In this document: piece by piece, positions 10,018 to 21,715 of the stretch
Layout: each line of letters starts with the position of its first letter
Position numbering within the stretch: the first letter of the stretch is position 1
Assembly (NCBI RefSeq): GCF_000281045.1
Contig: NW_008246100.1
Location: 269,242-333,241 of the forward strand
From: Saprolegnia diclina VS20
Lineage: Eukaryota > Oomycota > Saprolegniomycetes > Saprolegniales > Saprolegniaceae
Length of the DNA: 64,000 nucleotides
Direction of reading: 5' to 3'
Translations under genes and position numbers: made by a program
Notes under the pieces: generated by a model
What the model was told of the DNA's origin: nothing
The model's input: only the letters and a program-made list of their open reading frames with translations
The model's database searches: none

Positions 10018-11997
10018 ATGAAGTTCGACGAGTGCCAACCTCCGCTCTGCGCCGAAGTCCTCGCGGGCGTCGCCGAGATGGGCTTCACGGACATGACGCC
10101 CGTCCAGGCCGCGACGATTCCGCTCTTCCTCACCAACAAGGACGTGGCTGTGGACGCGAGCACGGGCAGCGGCAAGACGCTCTCGTTCGTGCTGCCCATC
10201 GTCGAGATGCTGCGCCGCCGGTCGCAAGCCACGACCGACGACGACGCGGCCAACATTGCCACGAAGAAGCAGGTCACGCAGCTCATGGCAATGATCCTCT
10301 CGCCGACGCGCGAGCTGGCACGTCAGATTTACGACTGCGCGTGCTTCTTCTTCTCGCGGGCGCTACCGAGCGTGCAAGTGATTCTCTTTGTCGGTGGCAC
10401 GAGCGTCGACGAAGACATGGCCTCGATCCGCGCCGCGAGAGGTCGCATGAGCGTCATCGTGGGTACGCCCGGCCGCATTGACGACATCCTCAACCGCGTC
10501 TCGGCCATGGGCATCCTCGAGACCAAGGAGTTCGAAGCGCTCATCCTCGACGAAGCCGATACGCTCCTCGACATGGGTTTTGAAATGAGCATCACGGCGA
10601 TTCTCGGTCGCTTGCCCAAGCAGCGCCGGACGGGCCTCTTCTCGGCGACGCAGACGCAGGAGGTCAAGGCGCTCGCCCGCGCCGGTCTCCGCAACCCCGC
10701 GACGGTCTCGGTGCAGCTGGCTGTCGACCAAAAGACGCCGACGACGCTCACCAACTGGTACGCCGAAGTCGAGTACGACGCCAAGCTCGCAGCCCTCATC
10801 CAATTTGTCGCGGGTCGCCCGAACGAGAAGTGCATCGTGTTCCTCTCCACCTGCGCGAGCGTCGATTTCTTTGGCAAAGTCCTCGAGATGCTTCTGCCCG
10901 ACCTTGCGGTCGTGAGCCTCCACGGCAAAATGGTGCCCAAGAAGCGCATTGCGTACTACGAGGCCTTTGTCAACCAGAGCGCCGGCCTCCTCGTGTGCAC
11001 GGACGTGGTCGCGCGCGGTATCGATCTCCCAGACGTCGACTGGATCGTCCAGTTTGACCCGCCGCAAGACCCAAACTTCTTTGTGCATCGCGTCGGCCGC
11101 ACGGCCCGCGCCGGTCGCAACGGCTCGGCGCTCACGTTCCTCTCGGCCAACGAAGATGCGTATGTGAATTTCCTGCGCATTCGCAAGGTCCCGGTCGCCA
11201 AGATGGACGACTTGGTCGTCGACGACGCCAAGCGTGTCGGGATCCTTGAGAAGGTCAAGGCCTTCCAGATGACCGATCGGGATGTGCTGGAGAAGGGCAC
11301 GAAGGCCTTCATCTCGTTCTTGCGCTCGTACAAGGAGCACCAGTGCCAGTTCATCTTCCGGTTCCGCGATCTGGACTTGGCGCGCGTCGCGGTCGGCTTT
11401 TGCCTCTTTCAGCTGCCCAAAATCAACGAGCTCCGCGCGCTCGAGTCGATCCAGTTTGAGCCCGCCGGTGTCAAGGTCGTCGACATTCCGTACAAGGACA
11501 AGGCGCGCGAGAAGCAGCGCCAGGCCAAGCTCGTGACGATCGCGGCCGAACACAAGGCGGAGAAGCTCCAGAACTTTGAGAAGAAGCAAGAGAAGAAGCG
11601 CAAGGAGCTCGAAGCCAAGACGGACGGGCCGCGCCGCCGTGAAAAGAAGAAGGGCGCGCACCAGCAGATCGTCGAAGAGTGGGACGAGCTGGACCGCGAA
11701 GAGCGCTTGTACAAGAAGTTTAAGCGCGGCAAAATCACCAAGGCCGAGTACGACGAGGCGCTGACCGGCACGGTCGCGTCCGACTCGGAGGCCGGCAGCG
11801 ACAATGACGACGACGAGGACGGGCCGAAGAAGAAGAAGGCCAAGGTCGACAAGCGCTTCGAGAAGAAGGAGCAGATCAAGCGCAAGACGAGCGAGCAAAA
11901 GGAAGAGGCCAAAAAGCGCGAAGCCCGCATTCGCACGCGCAAGAAGCAGGAGCACGTCAAACGCGCGCAGGCCAAGGCCAACATCCGGAGACGCTAA
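10018..11997 (+). CDS. DEAD-box RNA helicase, DDX55/Spb4 type
   Basis: An intronless gene of 659 residues. It carries the DEAD-box motif set: Q motif (GFTDMTPVQAATIPLF), motif I ASTGSGKT, II DEAD, III SAT, IV region, V ARGIDLPD, and VI HRVGRTARAG. The adjacent phrases LPKQRRTGLFSATQTQEV and ARAGLRNP match DDX55/Spb4 almost word for word. The C-terminal extension with KGTKAFISFLRSY and IPYKDKAREKQRQAK is also specific to that subfamily. Spb4 acts in the nucleolus in late 60S rRNA maturation. The last 130 residues are Lys/Glu-rich with an acidic stretch. The ATG at 10018 begins right before the Q-motif region; an upstream in-frame ATG (9958) looks like leader sequence. Confidence 0.93.
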   Translation: MKFDECQPPLCAEVLAGVAEMGFTDMTPVQAATIPLFLTNKDVAVDASTGSGKTLSFVLPIVEMLRRRSQATTDDDAANIATKKQVTQLMAMILSPTRELARQIYDCACFFFSRALPSVQVILFVGGTSVDEDMASIRAARGRMSVIVGTPGRIDDILNRVSAMGILETKEFEALILDEADTLLDMGFEMSITAILGRLPKQRRTGLFSATQTQEVKALARAGLRNPATVSVQLAVDQKTPTTLTNWYAEVEYDAKLAALIQFVAGRPNEKCIVFLSTCASVDFFGKVLEMLLPDLAVVSLHGKMVPKKRIAYYEAFVNQSAGLLVCTDVVARGIDLPDVDWIVQFDPPQDPNFFVHRVGRTARAGRNGSALTFLSANEDAYVNFLRIRKVPVAKMDDLVVDDAKRVGILEKVKAFQMTDRDVLEKGTKAFISFLRSYKEHQCQFIFRFRDLDLARVAVGFCLFQLPKINELRALESIQFEPAGVKVVDIPYKDKAREKQRQAKLVTIAAEHKAEKLQNFEKKQEKKRKELEAKTDGPRRREKKKGAHQQIVEEWDELDREERLYKKFKRGKITKAEYDEALTGTVASDSEAGSDNDDDEDGPKKKKAKVDKRFEKKEQIKRKTSEQKEEAKKREARIRTRKKQEHVKRAQAKANIRRR

Positions 11998-12273
11998 GCC
12001 AAGACGACTCGTATTCTCACTTAACCACCACCATAAATACAACCAGTACATCGAATTCAGTCGATCTCGACTTGGCTAAGAGCTCGACAGATCCGTCGCT
12101 GGCAGCGACTGCGCAACCCGATAACGAGCGCGGTGAGATCGCTCGAACGGCAATACGTGGCTCAGCCCATTGGCCCTCGCAGACATCAACTTAGTTCTTA
12201 GTCGAAATTGCGTGCTCGAGAAAGTACGCGAGCACTAGTGGGAGTTGTAAACTCGACCGCGGATCCCATTTCG

Positions 12274-14932
12274 CTATTGCCGAAGGCTGGGGGGCACCGT
12301 CCACATGGCTGCGCCCGTCATGGTGTTGTAAAAGTAGCTCAGGCCCGTTGTCGGGTCCACTGCTGCTTGGTACGTTGCGGCGGCGACCGCCCGGAGTGCT
12401 CGCCGGGCTTGGCGCCGGCGGTACAGTCCCTGGATCTTCATGGCGGCCTCTTGGAGCCCAAGCGCGCGACGGCGTGGCGCCGGTTGGTGCAAGAGGCGCA
12501 GTGCCCAGCGTGCCGTCGTGTGGCCCGACGGGTATTGGGTAGCAGGAAACCGACTTTGAAGCGCCTCGAGAAGGAACTTGGCCGAGTGCACTTGTGTCGA
12601 CGAGAGGCTCCGCCGGACGTCGCCTACGTTCTGACGATGAGAAGGAGGATCGTACGTATCGTCCGTCGGACGGAGACAACCGTGGCGAAAGAGGTGGCCA
12701 AGTACAGTTGCACTCGCCTCCTGGAGCTTGAAATCGTCGGTGAACGTCTTCATGGCGGCAAAGACCACGTCCAGCGCAGCGCTCTGGAGCGCACTCATCG
12801 CACCCGTCCCATCGGCGGGTCCTACGCCCTGTCATGGTCATTGCGACCCTAGTGTTACGAGTGGTACCTGAACCGAGCACGACGACACGAAGCGCTTCGC
12901 AGCCAGTGCGCTGGACACCGCTGACGCTCGCGTAGCGTGCCATCCATGCCACAATACCAGTGGCACCGAGGTGCGTCGCTGCCACCGCATCGACCACGTA
13001 GCTGGTCGACGACGAGACTACCCATCATTGTGTCGTCAAAGTGTAGGGTTGGGGTAACCATCGTACCGGCGCAGGTCCAGAAGGCGGGCGACGGCGGGGA
13101 GAAGGGTCCCCAGCCGCCAGCGTTGCGCGCGCGGACGCGGAAGCAGTAGCCAGCGTCGGGCAGAAGACCGACGGCCGTGGCAGTCGTGGTAAGCGACACG
13201 GCTTCGTGCACGACGTGGTCGTACGCGCGGACAAGGTACGTCCCGACGAGGCGCCACGTCTTCCTTTCACAAATGAGTGTGTCCGTCGAAACGCTGGAGG
13301 TGGAACTGACCTCGCACGCGCGACCAATGCCCTTGAACTCGACGTGGAAGCCGAGGATGGGCGAGAACGGCTGGCGCGGGTTGGCAACGGGCGAGGGCGC
13401 ACTCCACATGACGGTGATCGACGTGAGCGCGTTCGTGGGGACCAGCGTCGGGGCTGCCGGCACCACACTCGGGGGCTCTACACCCGTGGATGAGTGGCGG
13501 CCAGTGAATAAAGTGCATCAACGAATCTATACTCGGCGCAAAAGCGAGTGGAAAGTCGACAAGCGATAATTTGGTGCTAAATTGCGGTGTCTGCTCGAGC
13601 GACGGGCCGAGTGCTTGGGCCAGCGCCGCCTTGCGCTCCGTGGGCTTGCTCCGCTCGGCGTAGCAGTAGGCGTCGTACTGGACCCGCGAGACGACATAGT
13701 TGACGACGTCGCGCAGGTAAATGTATGGCAGTTTGGTGCTGTCCTCGGCCCAGTTGCCGTGGTAGTCGAGAACGCCTTGCGAGACGCCCGCCCCGCGAAA
13801 CGCATCCAAGAGTCGGCGCGGAAAGAGGCTTTGGACCGTGTGGTCGTCGGCGCTATAGAGCGCCGTCTACGCCGCCGTGGCATCGGCTGCGAGCGTCGCG
13901 GACGTTACCTGTGTGCGGGTCTTGCAGGCTTCGAGGACGAAAATCGGGAGGTCTTCCTTGGCCCCCGAGGCCCGCTTCTCATGGAAAAGAGTCAGAAGAC
14001 GCGTGGCCATCTCCGAATGCACGCGGCCTTTGATCGCCGTCTCGGTCACATTCGGCGCCACGTCCTGGTCCTGGCAGACGTCGAGCGCGATACATTTGTT
14101 CGTCGACGGGATGCCTATAAGAAATACGACATATCTAGGATGGCAACGGCGCGTACGAGACAGAGCGTCCACAAGCTTGCGCTCGTGCATTGCGGTGAGC
14201 GCGAGTTCTTCGATCGACGAGAGGCGCGACTCGGGAAAGAGCACGAACGAGCCAAGGTGCGGCCCACTCACGACGCGGACACCATGCGACTAGTCCAGAC
14301 GTTGACCTGTTAGGTTTGGAATCGAGCCGTACAATGATGAGCAAGAAGAACGAGCCGTTGACAGGTACAGCTTCAAACGATGCAAGCTCGACGTGGAACT
14401 CGACAATGGACGGGTTCACAAGCAATTTGCACTGGGCTTGCTTGAGCCCACCGAGCACCGGGTCCGTCAAAAGCTCATGCAGCGCCTCGACAGCGCTGCG
14501 CGCAGAGGGCGGTATCGGAGGTAAATGTGCACCTTTGAAGTGCGTCATGACCACGAGAAGCGCTGTCAGCGTTGGTGTCTCGGACGCGATGCCAGCACCA
14601 CCGAGAAGCGATGGGACTTCAAAGTCCTTGGGCGTCTTGACCGGTGGCGGTGGCGCATTCACGCTGGCCAACTCGGGCTTTTTCTTTTTCTTAGGGGACG
14701 TCTTTGCGGACGCGTTGTCTCGTAGCGCGCGCTGGGCTGCCTCCTGCGCCCGCTCGGCCTCCTTGGCGGCCTTGAGGCGCGCAGCCTCTTCGCGCCGAAG
14801 GGCCTTGGCCGCCCGGGCTTGGTACGCCTTGCGTTTTTCCAGCACCTTCTTGAGGAGCTTGCGGGCCTCGTCGTCGGTCGCGACGGTGTCCGCGACCGGC
14901 TGGATCGCGGCGGCGGTGTCGACAGCTTGCAT
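12274..14932 (-). CDS. Caspase-like / FN3 / IQ / WW modular protein
   Basis: Seven exons (14932-14333, 14289-14157, 14114-13909, 13866-13533, 13477-13067, 13017-12868, 12821-12274) give 793 residues. Residues 20-75 are a charged coiled coil with a KKKKK run. Residues about 120-330 look like a caspase/metacaspase fold: FFLLIISHG (His202), a helix, then KCIALDVCQDQ (Cys258); a second strand LPIFVLEAC (Cys308) is an alternative nucleophile. Around 440-545 is a fibronectin type III domain starting PPSVVPAAPTLV and ending YCFRVRARNAGGWGP. Then comes an ARM-like helical part, an IQ motif (AAMKIQGLYRRRQARRA) and a final WW-like unit with YFYNTMTGAAMW. Function unknown. An extra 57-nt intron may exist near 12630-12690. 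The caspase call is by pattern only. Confidence 0.65.
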
Positions 14933-16547
14933 CGGATGCGATCTTGGGCTAAAAACACGCAGTTTGCACGACAGTGTTGACCTATCACTTGTCTCTAGTG
15001 AGCAACGGCGCGGACGAGGTTTGCAGGAGCTTTTGGACTCGGACGAATGTGGATGTAATCGACTTGGTCCAGCGTCGCAACGATATCACTTGTAGTATCT
15101 TCACGCTTGCATGGCTTTGAGGGCGTGCCAGACGCGCGCCGAATCGCGTGACCAACGACGTTCTCGCCGTGGGACAACCGACAACCGACACGACGCCGAT
15201 CTTGTGCGGCTTATTTGGGTGTTTTTATCCGATCTTGACCCTGCTATTTCCACGAACGTGCTTGCCGTTGGATGACTTGAAGCGTGACGCCGCGATGGTA
15301 AGGACGCGCCGTGTCAAGACAGCTGGTTCCTGAGACAAGCCGCCTCGCCCGAAGTTCGAAGCCGAACGATGTGGCAGATTGGGTGGTGTTCGCTCGTCAA
15401 AACCACACATCGCTAAGAAAACGATCTTATTGCAACTCGCCTCGGCCTCGGTGGAGGCGCGCGCTTGCGACCGATGGCACGCGTCCCGCAGTGCTTGTCG
15501 AGGCACGGTCCCGATGGCTTGTTACTCCGCGTAATGCGTAATGGCGGCGCCCCCATAAGTGCGCGACAGTGTCGATACTACACGGCGGTCCAATGATCCG
15601 CACCTAATCTTCTCGGCTGTAATTTTATTGGTCGAAACCAGATCTTTCGCGGGTAACCTTGTGCGCTGTATGGCTGTCGGAGCTATTTTTTTACTGGGGG
15701 GCAAGTTCAAGCCTGGAGAACGTTGTCCCGAAAGATCGCGCCAATCACACGCGCGTATCCTATTCAATGGCCAATCAGATCCTGACCAGGTGGGGCCTTT
15801 CAATGAGGGAGGAAAAAAGCGATCCAAGGCGCGAGCTAGTAATCCAAGCGAATAGATCTTTGGGGATTCGTGATTGGCCAACGCGGCGGTGTAAAAGTTG
15901 AGTGGTTTTGAATGCCAAGGTCCGTTTTTTTAAAATTTGCGCTGTAGGGGTCGGGGACAGCACAGGATTTATTTAAATATCTTGCGCACTGTATGCGAAC
16001 GCTGCCGAAATCCACATCCGGACGCCGTCTTTTTTTGTTGACGGCGCGGCGCTTGGCGATCTTATTGGCGTCGGCCGCGTCACGTAATTAAATGGCAGAA
16101 AAGAATAATAAATTAATATGATTTAAATGGAGATGACGCGAGAAGAAGATACACGGGCCGATCTATGGGCAAAGATCGGCGTCCAATAGTAAAAGATATC
16201 GAGTGTTGGTGGGCGTTTGGCGGGGATCCGTCCATTCGATTGTACAATGTACGGTGTACGTACGGAACGCGACAACAAAGGGGGAGAGGAATGGACGATG
16301 ATGGACGTACGGCGGCTATTTTAAAAAGCCAGTAAAAAGTCTACATCGCCGGCTAAAAATAATAAAATAAAAGAGACAGCAGTTTGCAACTTTCGAGCCG
16401 AAAATCACATCCGCGCGGTCAAGACAGGTAGGCGGGATGGATCATCGGCCTGGACGACGCCGATCCTCATGCTCTCGTATGCTGCGTAGGCCTCGTCCCG
16501 CGCCTGCTAGAGAGAGACCCTGCCCGCCACATAGACACCACCGAGCC
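14933..16547. other. Long intergenic region between divergent genes
   Basis: About 1.6 kb with only short, unconvincing frames. The part after 15950 is AT-rich (ttaaatggca..., aataataaa) and precedes the MYB gene, so it probably holds its promoter and leader. No repeat or RNA gene was recognised. Confidence 0.4.
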
Positions 16548-18421
16548 ATGGAACCCCGCAAGATCGACGTCGCATGGGACGGCAACCCCGAGGCAAAGGA
16601 AAACATGGCTGCGTACAACAACACGGTTGTCGAGCCCAAGATGGCCATGGACCTCGCCAGTGCGGCCAACACATACTACATGACCAAGCCGCACGACGTA
16701 CGTGACCATGCGCTTGCCGTGCTCCCATGGCCGGGGATCTTACACATGCTGTGTATCATATCTAGGACCACCCATGGCGAGGAAAGTCCGCGTTTGGCTT
16801 TGCAACAATCCTGAACCGCAACTCGTGCGACGACATGGGCGCCAACGGCCCGCTCTCGGTCAACCTGCCACCGTTGCAGTCATACCACGCCGCCTCGTCT
16901 CTGGTCGAGAAGGCCAAGCTCACGACCAGTTCTCGGCTCTCGGCGCACAAGGTACCGCACCGCCCGATGCCGACGCCGATCGCGCCGCTCGGCGAGGCCA
17001 TGATCGACATGTCGGGCCTGCAAAACCGGTCTTTGAAGCTCAAAATCAAAAAGAAGCATGTCGATATCTCGCCGGCCTACACGGCGCAGCCCAATGGCCC
17101 GATGCTCGCGCCGACGCCCAGCAACGGCGCGCCACGCAAGCTACCGCTCGCTCCTGCTCCGTCCATGGACGACGACGACGATGACTCTGGCGACGATGAC
17201 GGCGAGAACCCGACCGGTGCCACCCACAACGGCGCCGCGCTTCGCGGTGGCCGGTGGACGTCGGAGGAGCACGAACGGTTCCTCCAGGGCTTCCGCTTGC
17301 ATGGGCACAAGTGGAAGCGCGTGCAAATGGTCGTTCGAAGTCGCACAGTGACCCAAGTCCGGACGCACGCTCAAAAGTACCTCTTGAAGCTGCAAAAAAT
17401 GTCGGGCGGCCCCGAGACGCAGCGGTCCACGACTGCAAATAGCGGCGCCGCGGACGCCGACGGCCGGTTCCTGGCGCCGTCGCAATTTGGCAGCGGTGCA
17501 ACGTCACCGACGCAGAGCATGACAAGTGGCAACGACGACGAGGCGGCGCACGACAAGGTCGTCATGACCATGCACGAGGGCGGGCAACCCGGGTCGCCAA
17601 GAAGCGCCGTCACACTGCAGACCGCGCAGCCGCGCAAGCTCAAGACGATGAAGAAGCAGGTGGCGCAAAAGAGAACGAACAAGCGCTCGGACCTCGACGG
17701 CTCATCGCTCGTGCACATTGAAGAGGCCGCGTACACGCTCTGTGCGCTCATGAAGGAGCACATTGACGACCTCGAGGCGATCGTGACCGACCACGAAGAC
17801 GACGACGGGATGGAAGTCGACGACACCGAGTCGACGGAAGACGAGTCGATGGACTCGTCGTCGTCGCCCGTCTCGTCGGCCGAGATGAAGAAGCGGTACC
17901 ACTGCCGCAAGTGCCGCGTACCCAAGAAGGGCCACGTGTGCCCGGAAGCGTCGTCGGGCGAAGACTCGGGCGCCAAGTCGCTCTCGCTCAAGAAGATGTC
18001 ACTGCACGAGTCGGACCTCGACTGCTACGAGCCGTTGGAAGCCGAGTGGAATGACCTCGACAAGTACGTTGGCTACCGCGTCGCCCGCTGCTTTGGCCCC
18101 AACCTCTGGTGCCGGGGGACGATCGACCAGGTCGTCGCGACCGGCTCGGACCAAGACAAGATTCACATTGTGTACTCGGAGGCGTCGGGGCGCCACGAAT
18201 GGCTGCTCAAGTCGGACGCGATCGAGTGCATTGCGATCGAGGGCCTCAACACGGACGACGACGAAGCCTACGGCGTCTTTGCCGGCAGCTCGCTCCGGAA
18301 GCGCAAGCATTGGAACTCACTCGCTTCGAGTTTGCGCGAGTCGCCCGAGAAGGACGACGATTTTGACGACGACGACGACGCGGGCGCGGCCCATCCGGCC
18401 AAGCGCCTCTGCTCGCCGTGA
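16548..18421 (+). CDS. MYB-like (THAQKY class) transcription regulator
   Basis: Two exons (16548-16697, 16766-18421) give 601 residues; the intron starts GTACGT. A single MYB/SANT repeat lies near residues 205-255: GGRWTSEEHERFLQGF, then HKWKRVQ and the recognition helix ending RTHAQKYLLKLQK, a variant of the plant and protist SHAQKYF class that binds DNA. Between acidic and Ser-rich linkers is a possible zinc knuckle, YHCRKCRVPKKGHVC, near residue 400. A C-terminal unit (YVGYRVARCFGPNLWCRGTI to HIVYSEASGRHEWL) resembles a Tudor/Agenet-type beta barrel. The C-terminus is acidic. Target genes are not known. Confidence 0.85.
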
Positions 18422-18528
18422 TCGGACAATGTTGTCGTATATATAAATATATAGGGATAGGACTAGATAGTGGATGTGTCTTTTTGAACATGATAGATTT
18501 TGACCATTTATACCATTTATATCATGTC

Positions 18529-19324
18529 TTATCCCCGCCGCGCGAGGTTCAGTTTGCACTCCGCGACTTGGACGTCGTCCCGTCGCGTCAACCTTGTCAG
18601 CAGCGCTTCGCCCTGCCCGAGGACCGCGTCCCGCTCCGCGCGCAGCCGCATCATGTCGTGCGCCTCATCTTGCAGCGCTGTTCGCTCGATCGGGTCGACC
18701 ACGAGCGCCATGCCCTACGCGTGCATGTGAAGCGAGCGACTGACGCGAGAAGATCGTACGGCCTGCAAGGACGCCAGCGCGAGGTCGAGCTCGCCGTAGT
18801 TGAATTGGCAACGAGATAACGTGATGTGCGCGTCGGCCCACGTCGGCGCGAGCTCGGCCGCGCGCGTTGCTACCTGTGGGACTGATGGGTGGAGCGACGA
18901 GGACGAGATGTTGGTACCTGGATGCCCTGGAAGAACTCGCCAAGGGCCAAGTGCGCTTGGGCCAAGAGCTCATGGAGCACCGCGTGTGTTGGGTCGTACT
19001 CGATCGCCTGCCGCCAGCGATCCATCGCGGCCCGGTACCGCTCTAGTGGAACACGTCATGCTGCATCGGCGAGGAAGGTGTGCTCATGTGTTTATTGCCT
19101 GCTTCGGCCAAGACGTTGCCTTCGTCTTGGAGTCGCTTGACCTTGTGCGCGACGTCCTCGAGCGATGGCAGCGCTACCAGCGGCGCTGACGAAGCTTGTG
19201 CATCGGCGTACTCGTACTCGGTCATGGCCTCGAGCTGCGACTGCGAGAGAAAGCACGGCGCGGCCTCTGCCGTCCGCGCCTCCTGGCGCTTGCGCTTCTT
19301 GAGCTGCAGCTGGACGCGTGCCAT
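18529..19324 (-). CDS. TTC33-like tetratricopeptide protein
   Basis: Four exons (19324-19099, 19042-18918, 18873-18760, 18714-18529) give 216 residues. TPR-type helices start at KRLQDEGNVLAEAERY and follow as AAMDRWRQAIEYDP, LHELLAQAHLALGEF and ADAHITLSRCQFNYGELDLAL, the order seen in human TTC33. The N-terminus is Lys/Arg-rich. TTC33 has no firmly known role; TPRs bind partner peptides. Intron 1 (19043-19098) only works with a GC donor (GCAATA...CACTAG), joining LAEA to ERYRAAMDRW. The other introns are ordinary GT-AG of 44-45 nt. It diverges from RIO2 with a 323-bp spacer. Confidence 0.8.
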
Positions 19325-19647
19325 CCCGATTTGTTGCTTTTGATGACTAAACCCACGTCACCTAAGCGACCCCACTCCAAGACTACATCGAACTCCACTG
19401 CTGCCACTCATAATAGTGCATCACACGAGAGCAGACAACATGTCTTTAGCTGGCATCGCATGGCCGCCGGTGTTGCGAGGTGCATGGACGACGCGCCGAA
19501 GACGGCGATCGCTAAGAGTTCATTGGCCAAAAACCGTCGCGGTAGAGTGTCCAATGGCATCGCGGCATGGATTTGAATTGAGCCAATGGCATCGCGAGAA
19601 CGATTGGCTGGGACTAGGTAGAAAAAGCCAAAACACGAATTGCGAAG
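19325..19647. promoter_or_regulatory. Divergent promoter, TTC33-like / RIO2
   Basis: The start codons of two divergent genes are 323 bp apart, so this spacer carries both promoters. No clear TATA box. No conserved motif can be named. Confidence 0.4.
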
Positions 19648-21071
19648 ATGAAGCTCGATGTGACGGGGATGCGGTACCTGACGAAGGACCACTTCAAGGT
19701 GCTCACGGCGGTCGAGCTCGGCATGAAGAACCACGAGATCGTGCCTGTCGAGCTCATCTCGTCGATCGCCAAGCTGCGCCACGGCGGCGTCAGCAAAATC
19801 CTCTCGCACCTGCTCCGTAACAAGCTCATTGCGCACGACGGTACGACGTACGACGGCTTCAAGCTCACGTACATGGGCTACGACTTCCTCGCGCTCCGCG
19901 TCTTTATGAAGCATGGCCACATCTCGGGCCTCGGCCGCCAGATCGGCGTCGGCAAGGAGTCGGACATCTACATGGCCGTGCAGCCCGACGGCACCGAGGT
20001 CGCGATCAAGTTTCACCGTCTCGGCCGCACGTCGTTCCGCGCTGTCAAGAACGTACGCGCCTCGTCTCTCTTCCTTCGCACTCACGAAATGCCGGGTATT
20101 AGAAACGTGACTACCTCAAGACAAAGAAGCAAGTCAACTGGTTCTACCTCTCCAAGCTCTCGGCCATGAAGGAGAACGCGTTCCTGCGCGCGTTGTACGA
20201 ACGCGGGTTCCCGACGCCGACGCCGATCGACGCCAACCGCCACGCGATCGTCATGAGCCTCGTCGACGGCTTCCCGCTCAACCAGGTGCGCCGCATGGCC
20301 GACTCGAAGGAGGCGTACGACAACTGCATGGACATTGTCGTGCGCCTCGCCGAGTGCGGCCTCGTGCACTGCGACTTCAACGAGTTCAACATTATGATGA
20401 ACGACACGGGCAAGATCACGATGATCGATTTTCCCCAAATGATCTCGACGTCCCACTACAACGCCGAAGAGTACGTTCTTAGTCGCTGCTGCCACGAGGC
20501 TTATTGGCGGCGTAGGCTCTTCAACCGCGATGTCCAAGGCCTCGTCAAGTTCTTCTCGCGCCTCCAGCACGGCTCGTATGTGCCCGACGAAGTGCCCCAG
20601 CTCCAGGATATCGTCCGCGACGCGGAGATGAACCTCGATATCGAGATGGAGGCGAGTGGCTTCACCAAGCAGATGGCCAAGGACATGGAGACGATCCATG
20701 AGCTCACGGTCTCGAAAGACACGATCCATGAGGATGGCCGGGAAGATGAGGACGAGGACGACGAAGCAGCGGACGAGGAAGACGATGAGCTCGACGAAGC
20801 CCTCGCGCGCGAACTGGAAGCTAAGATTCAGGCGCTCAAGGGCGACGCGGCGCGGGACAGCGGTGCGGACGCTGCGTCGGACGAAGAGAACGACGACGAG
20901 TCGGAGGACGAAGAGGACAACGGCAAGTGGGCAACGCCGGTCGTCAGCGAAGACGTGCGCCTCAAGGTCAAGAAGGCAATCGCCAAGCAGGCGTCCAAGG
21001 GCGGGAAGCGGACGCGCAACTCGTCCAAACTCAGCATCAAGGGCAAGCTCGTGCACAAGGAAATGTTTTAA
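19648..21071 (+). CDS. RIOK2: RIO2 atypical protein kinase
   Basis: Three exons (19648-20052, 20103-20470, 20516-21071) give 442 residues. The N-terminal winged helix (MKLDVTGMRYLTKDHFKVL) is specific to RIO2. The kinase core shows the RIO nucleotide loop GVGKESDIY, the VAIKFHRLGR lysine strand, the RIO2 phrase WFYLSKLSAMKENAF, the catalytic loop HCDFNEFN and the metal-binding MIDFPQM. RIO2 works in the last cytoplasmic steps of 40S ribosome maturation. The C-terminus is acidic then basic (KRTRNSSKLSIKGKL), normal for the family. Introns are 50 and 45 nt, both starting GTACG. With DDX55 it adds a second ribosome-assembly gene to the window. Confidence 0.95.
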
Positions 21072-21142
21072 TCGCTAGTAGAAAATTTAAGGTTTCTTTA
21101 ATAAGTACAACAGAGTAGTAGTCAATCTTGCGCCCTGTCGCT

Positions 21143-21715
21143 TCACTGGATTGCACACGACGAGCTCTGCGCCGCCGGGTCGCCGAGCTCCTTCATGGCT
21201 TTGCATACCGCGCTGTGCTTGCCGGCCATTGCGAGATCGAACGCCATCTTGCCGTCCTTGTCCTTGAGCGCCGAGTCGGCCTTCTTCTCCATGAGCAGCC
21301 GAACCACCTCGACTTTGCCGGCCTCGGCCGCGCCCATGAGCGACGTCGTCCCGCTTGTCGTCACCGCATTGATGTCGGCGCCGCGCTCCAGTAGCACCAC
21401 CGCCGCCTCCTTGTGCCCGCTAATGCACGCCCAGTGCAATGGCGTGCGCCCGCTCTTGTCCGGCTAGGCACACACAACTATGAGATCACATGTGCCATGT
21501 TGCCGTCCATGCACGCGTACGATATTTACAAGCGCGCCGCGGTCCATGAGCAAGGTGCAGAGCTCGGCGTGGTTGCCACCGGCGGCGCGGTGCAGCGCGC
21601 GCCGGTCCGCCGCCCCGGGCACGTTGACGTCCATGTCCGGGTCCTCGAGGATCTGCAGCACGGCGCCCTTGTCGCCGTTGTGCGCGGCCTTGTGCAGCGG
21701 CGTGTCCGATGGCAT
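21143..21715 (-). CDS. Ankyrin-repeat protein, 171 aa
   Basis: Two exons (21715-21521, 21463-21143) give 171 residues, made almost wholly of about five ankyrin repeats: TPLHKAAHNGDKGAVLQIL, then RALHRAAGGNHAELCTLL, RTPLHWACISGHKEAAVVLL, TTSLMGAAEAGKVEVVRLL and a last degenerate unit. The 57-nt intron sits inside the third repeat and splicing restores LVNIPDKSGRTPLHWAC. Such small ankyrin-only proteins bind partner proteins; no specific orthologue can be named. It converges on RIO2, with 71 bp between the stops. Confidence 0.85.

Noticed and set aside
10363-12051. 562-codon open frame on the minus strand
   Set aside because: It is antisense to the DDX55-type helicase; composition is a mirror of the GC-rich codons and no domain is present.
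15570-15950. Possible small genes in the spacer before the MYB gene
   Set aside because: Frames are short, with poor composition and no partners across introns.
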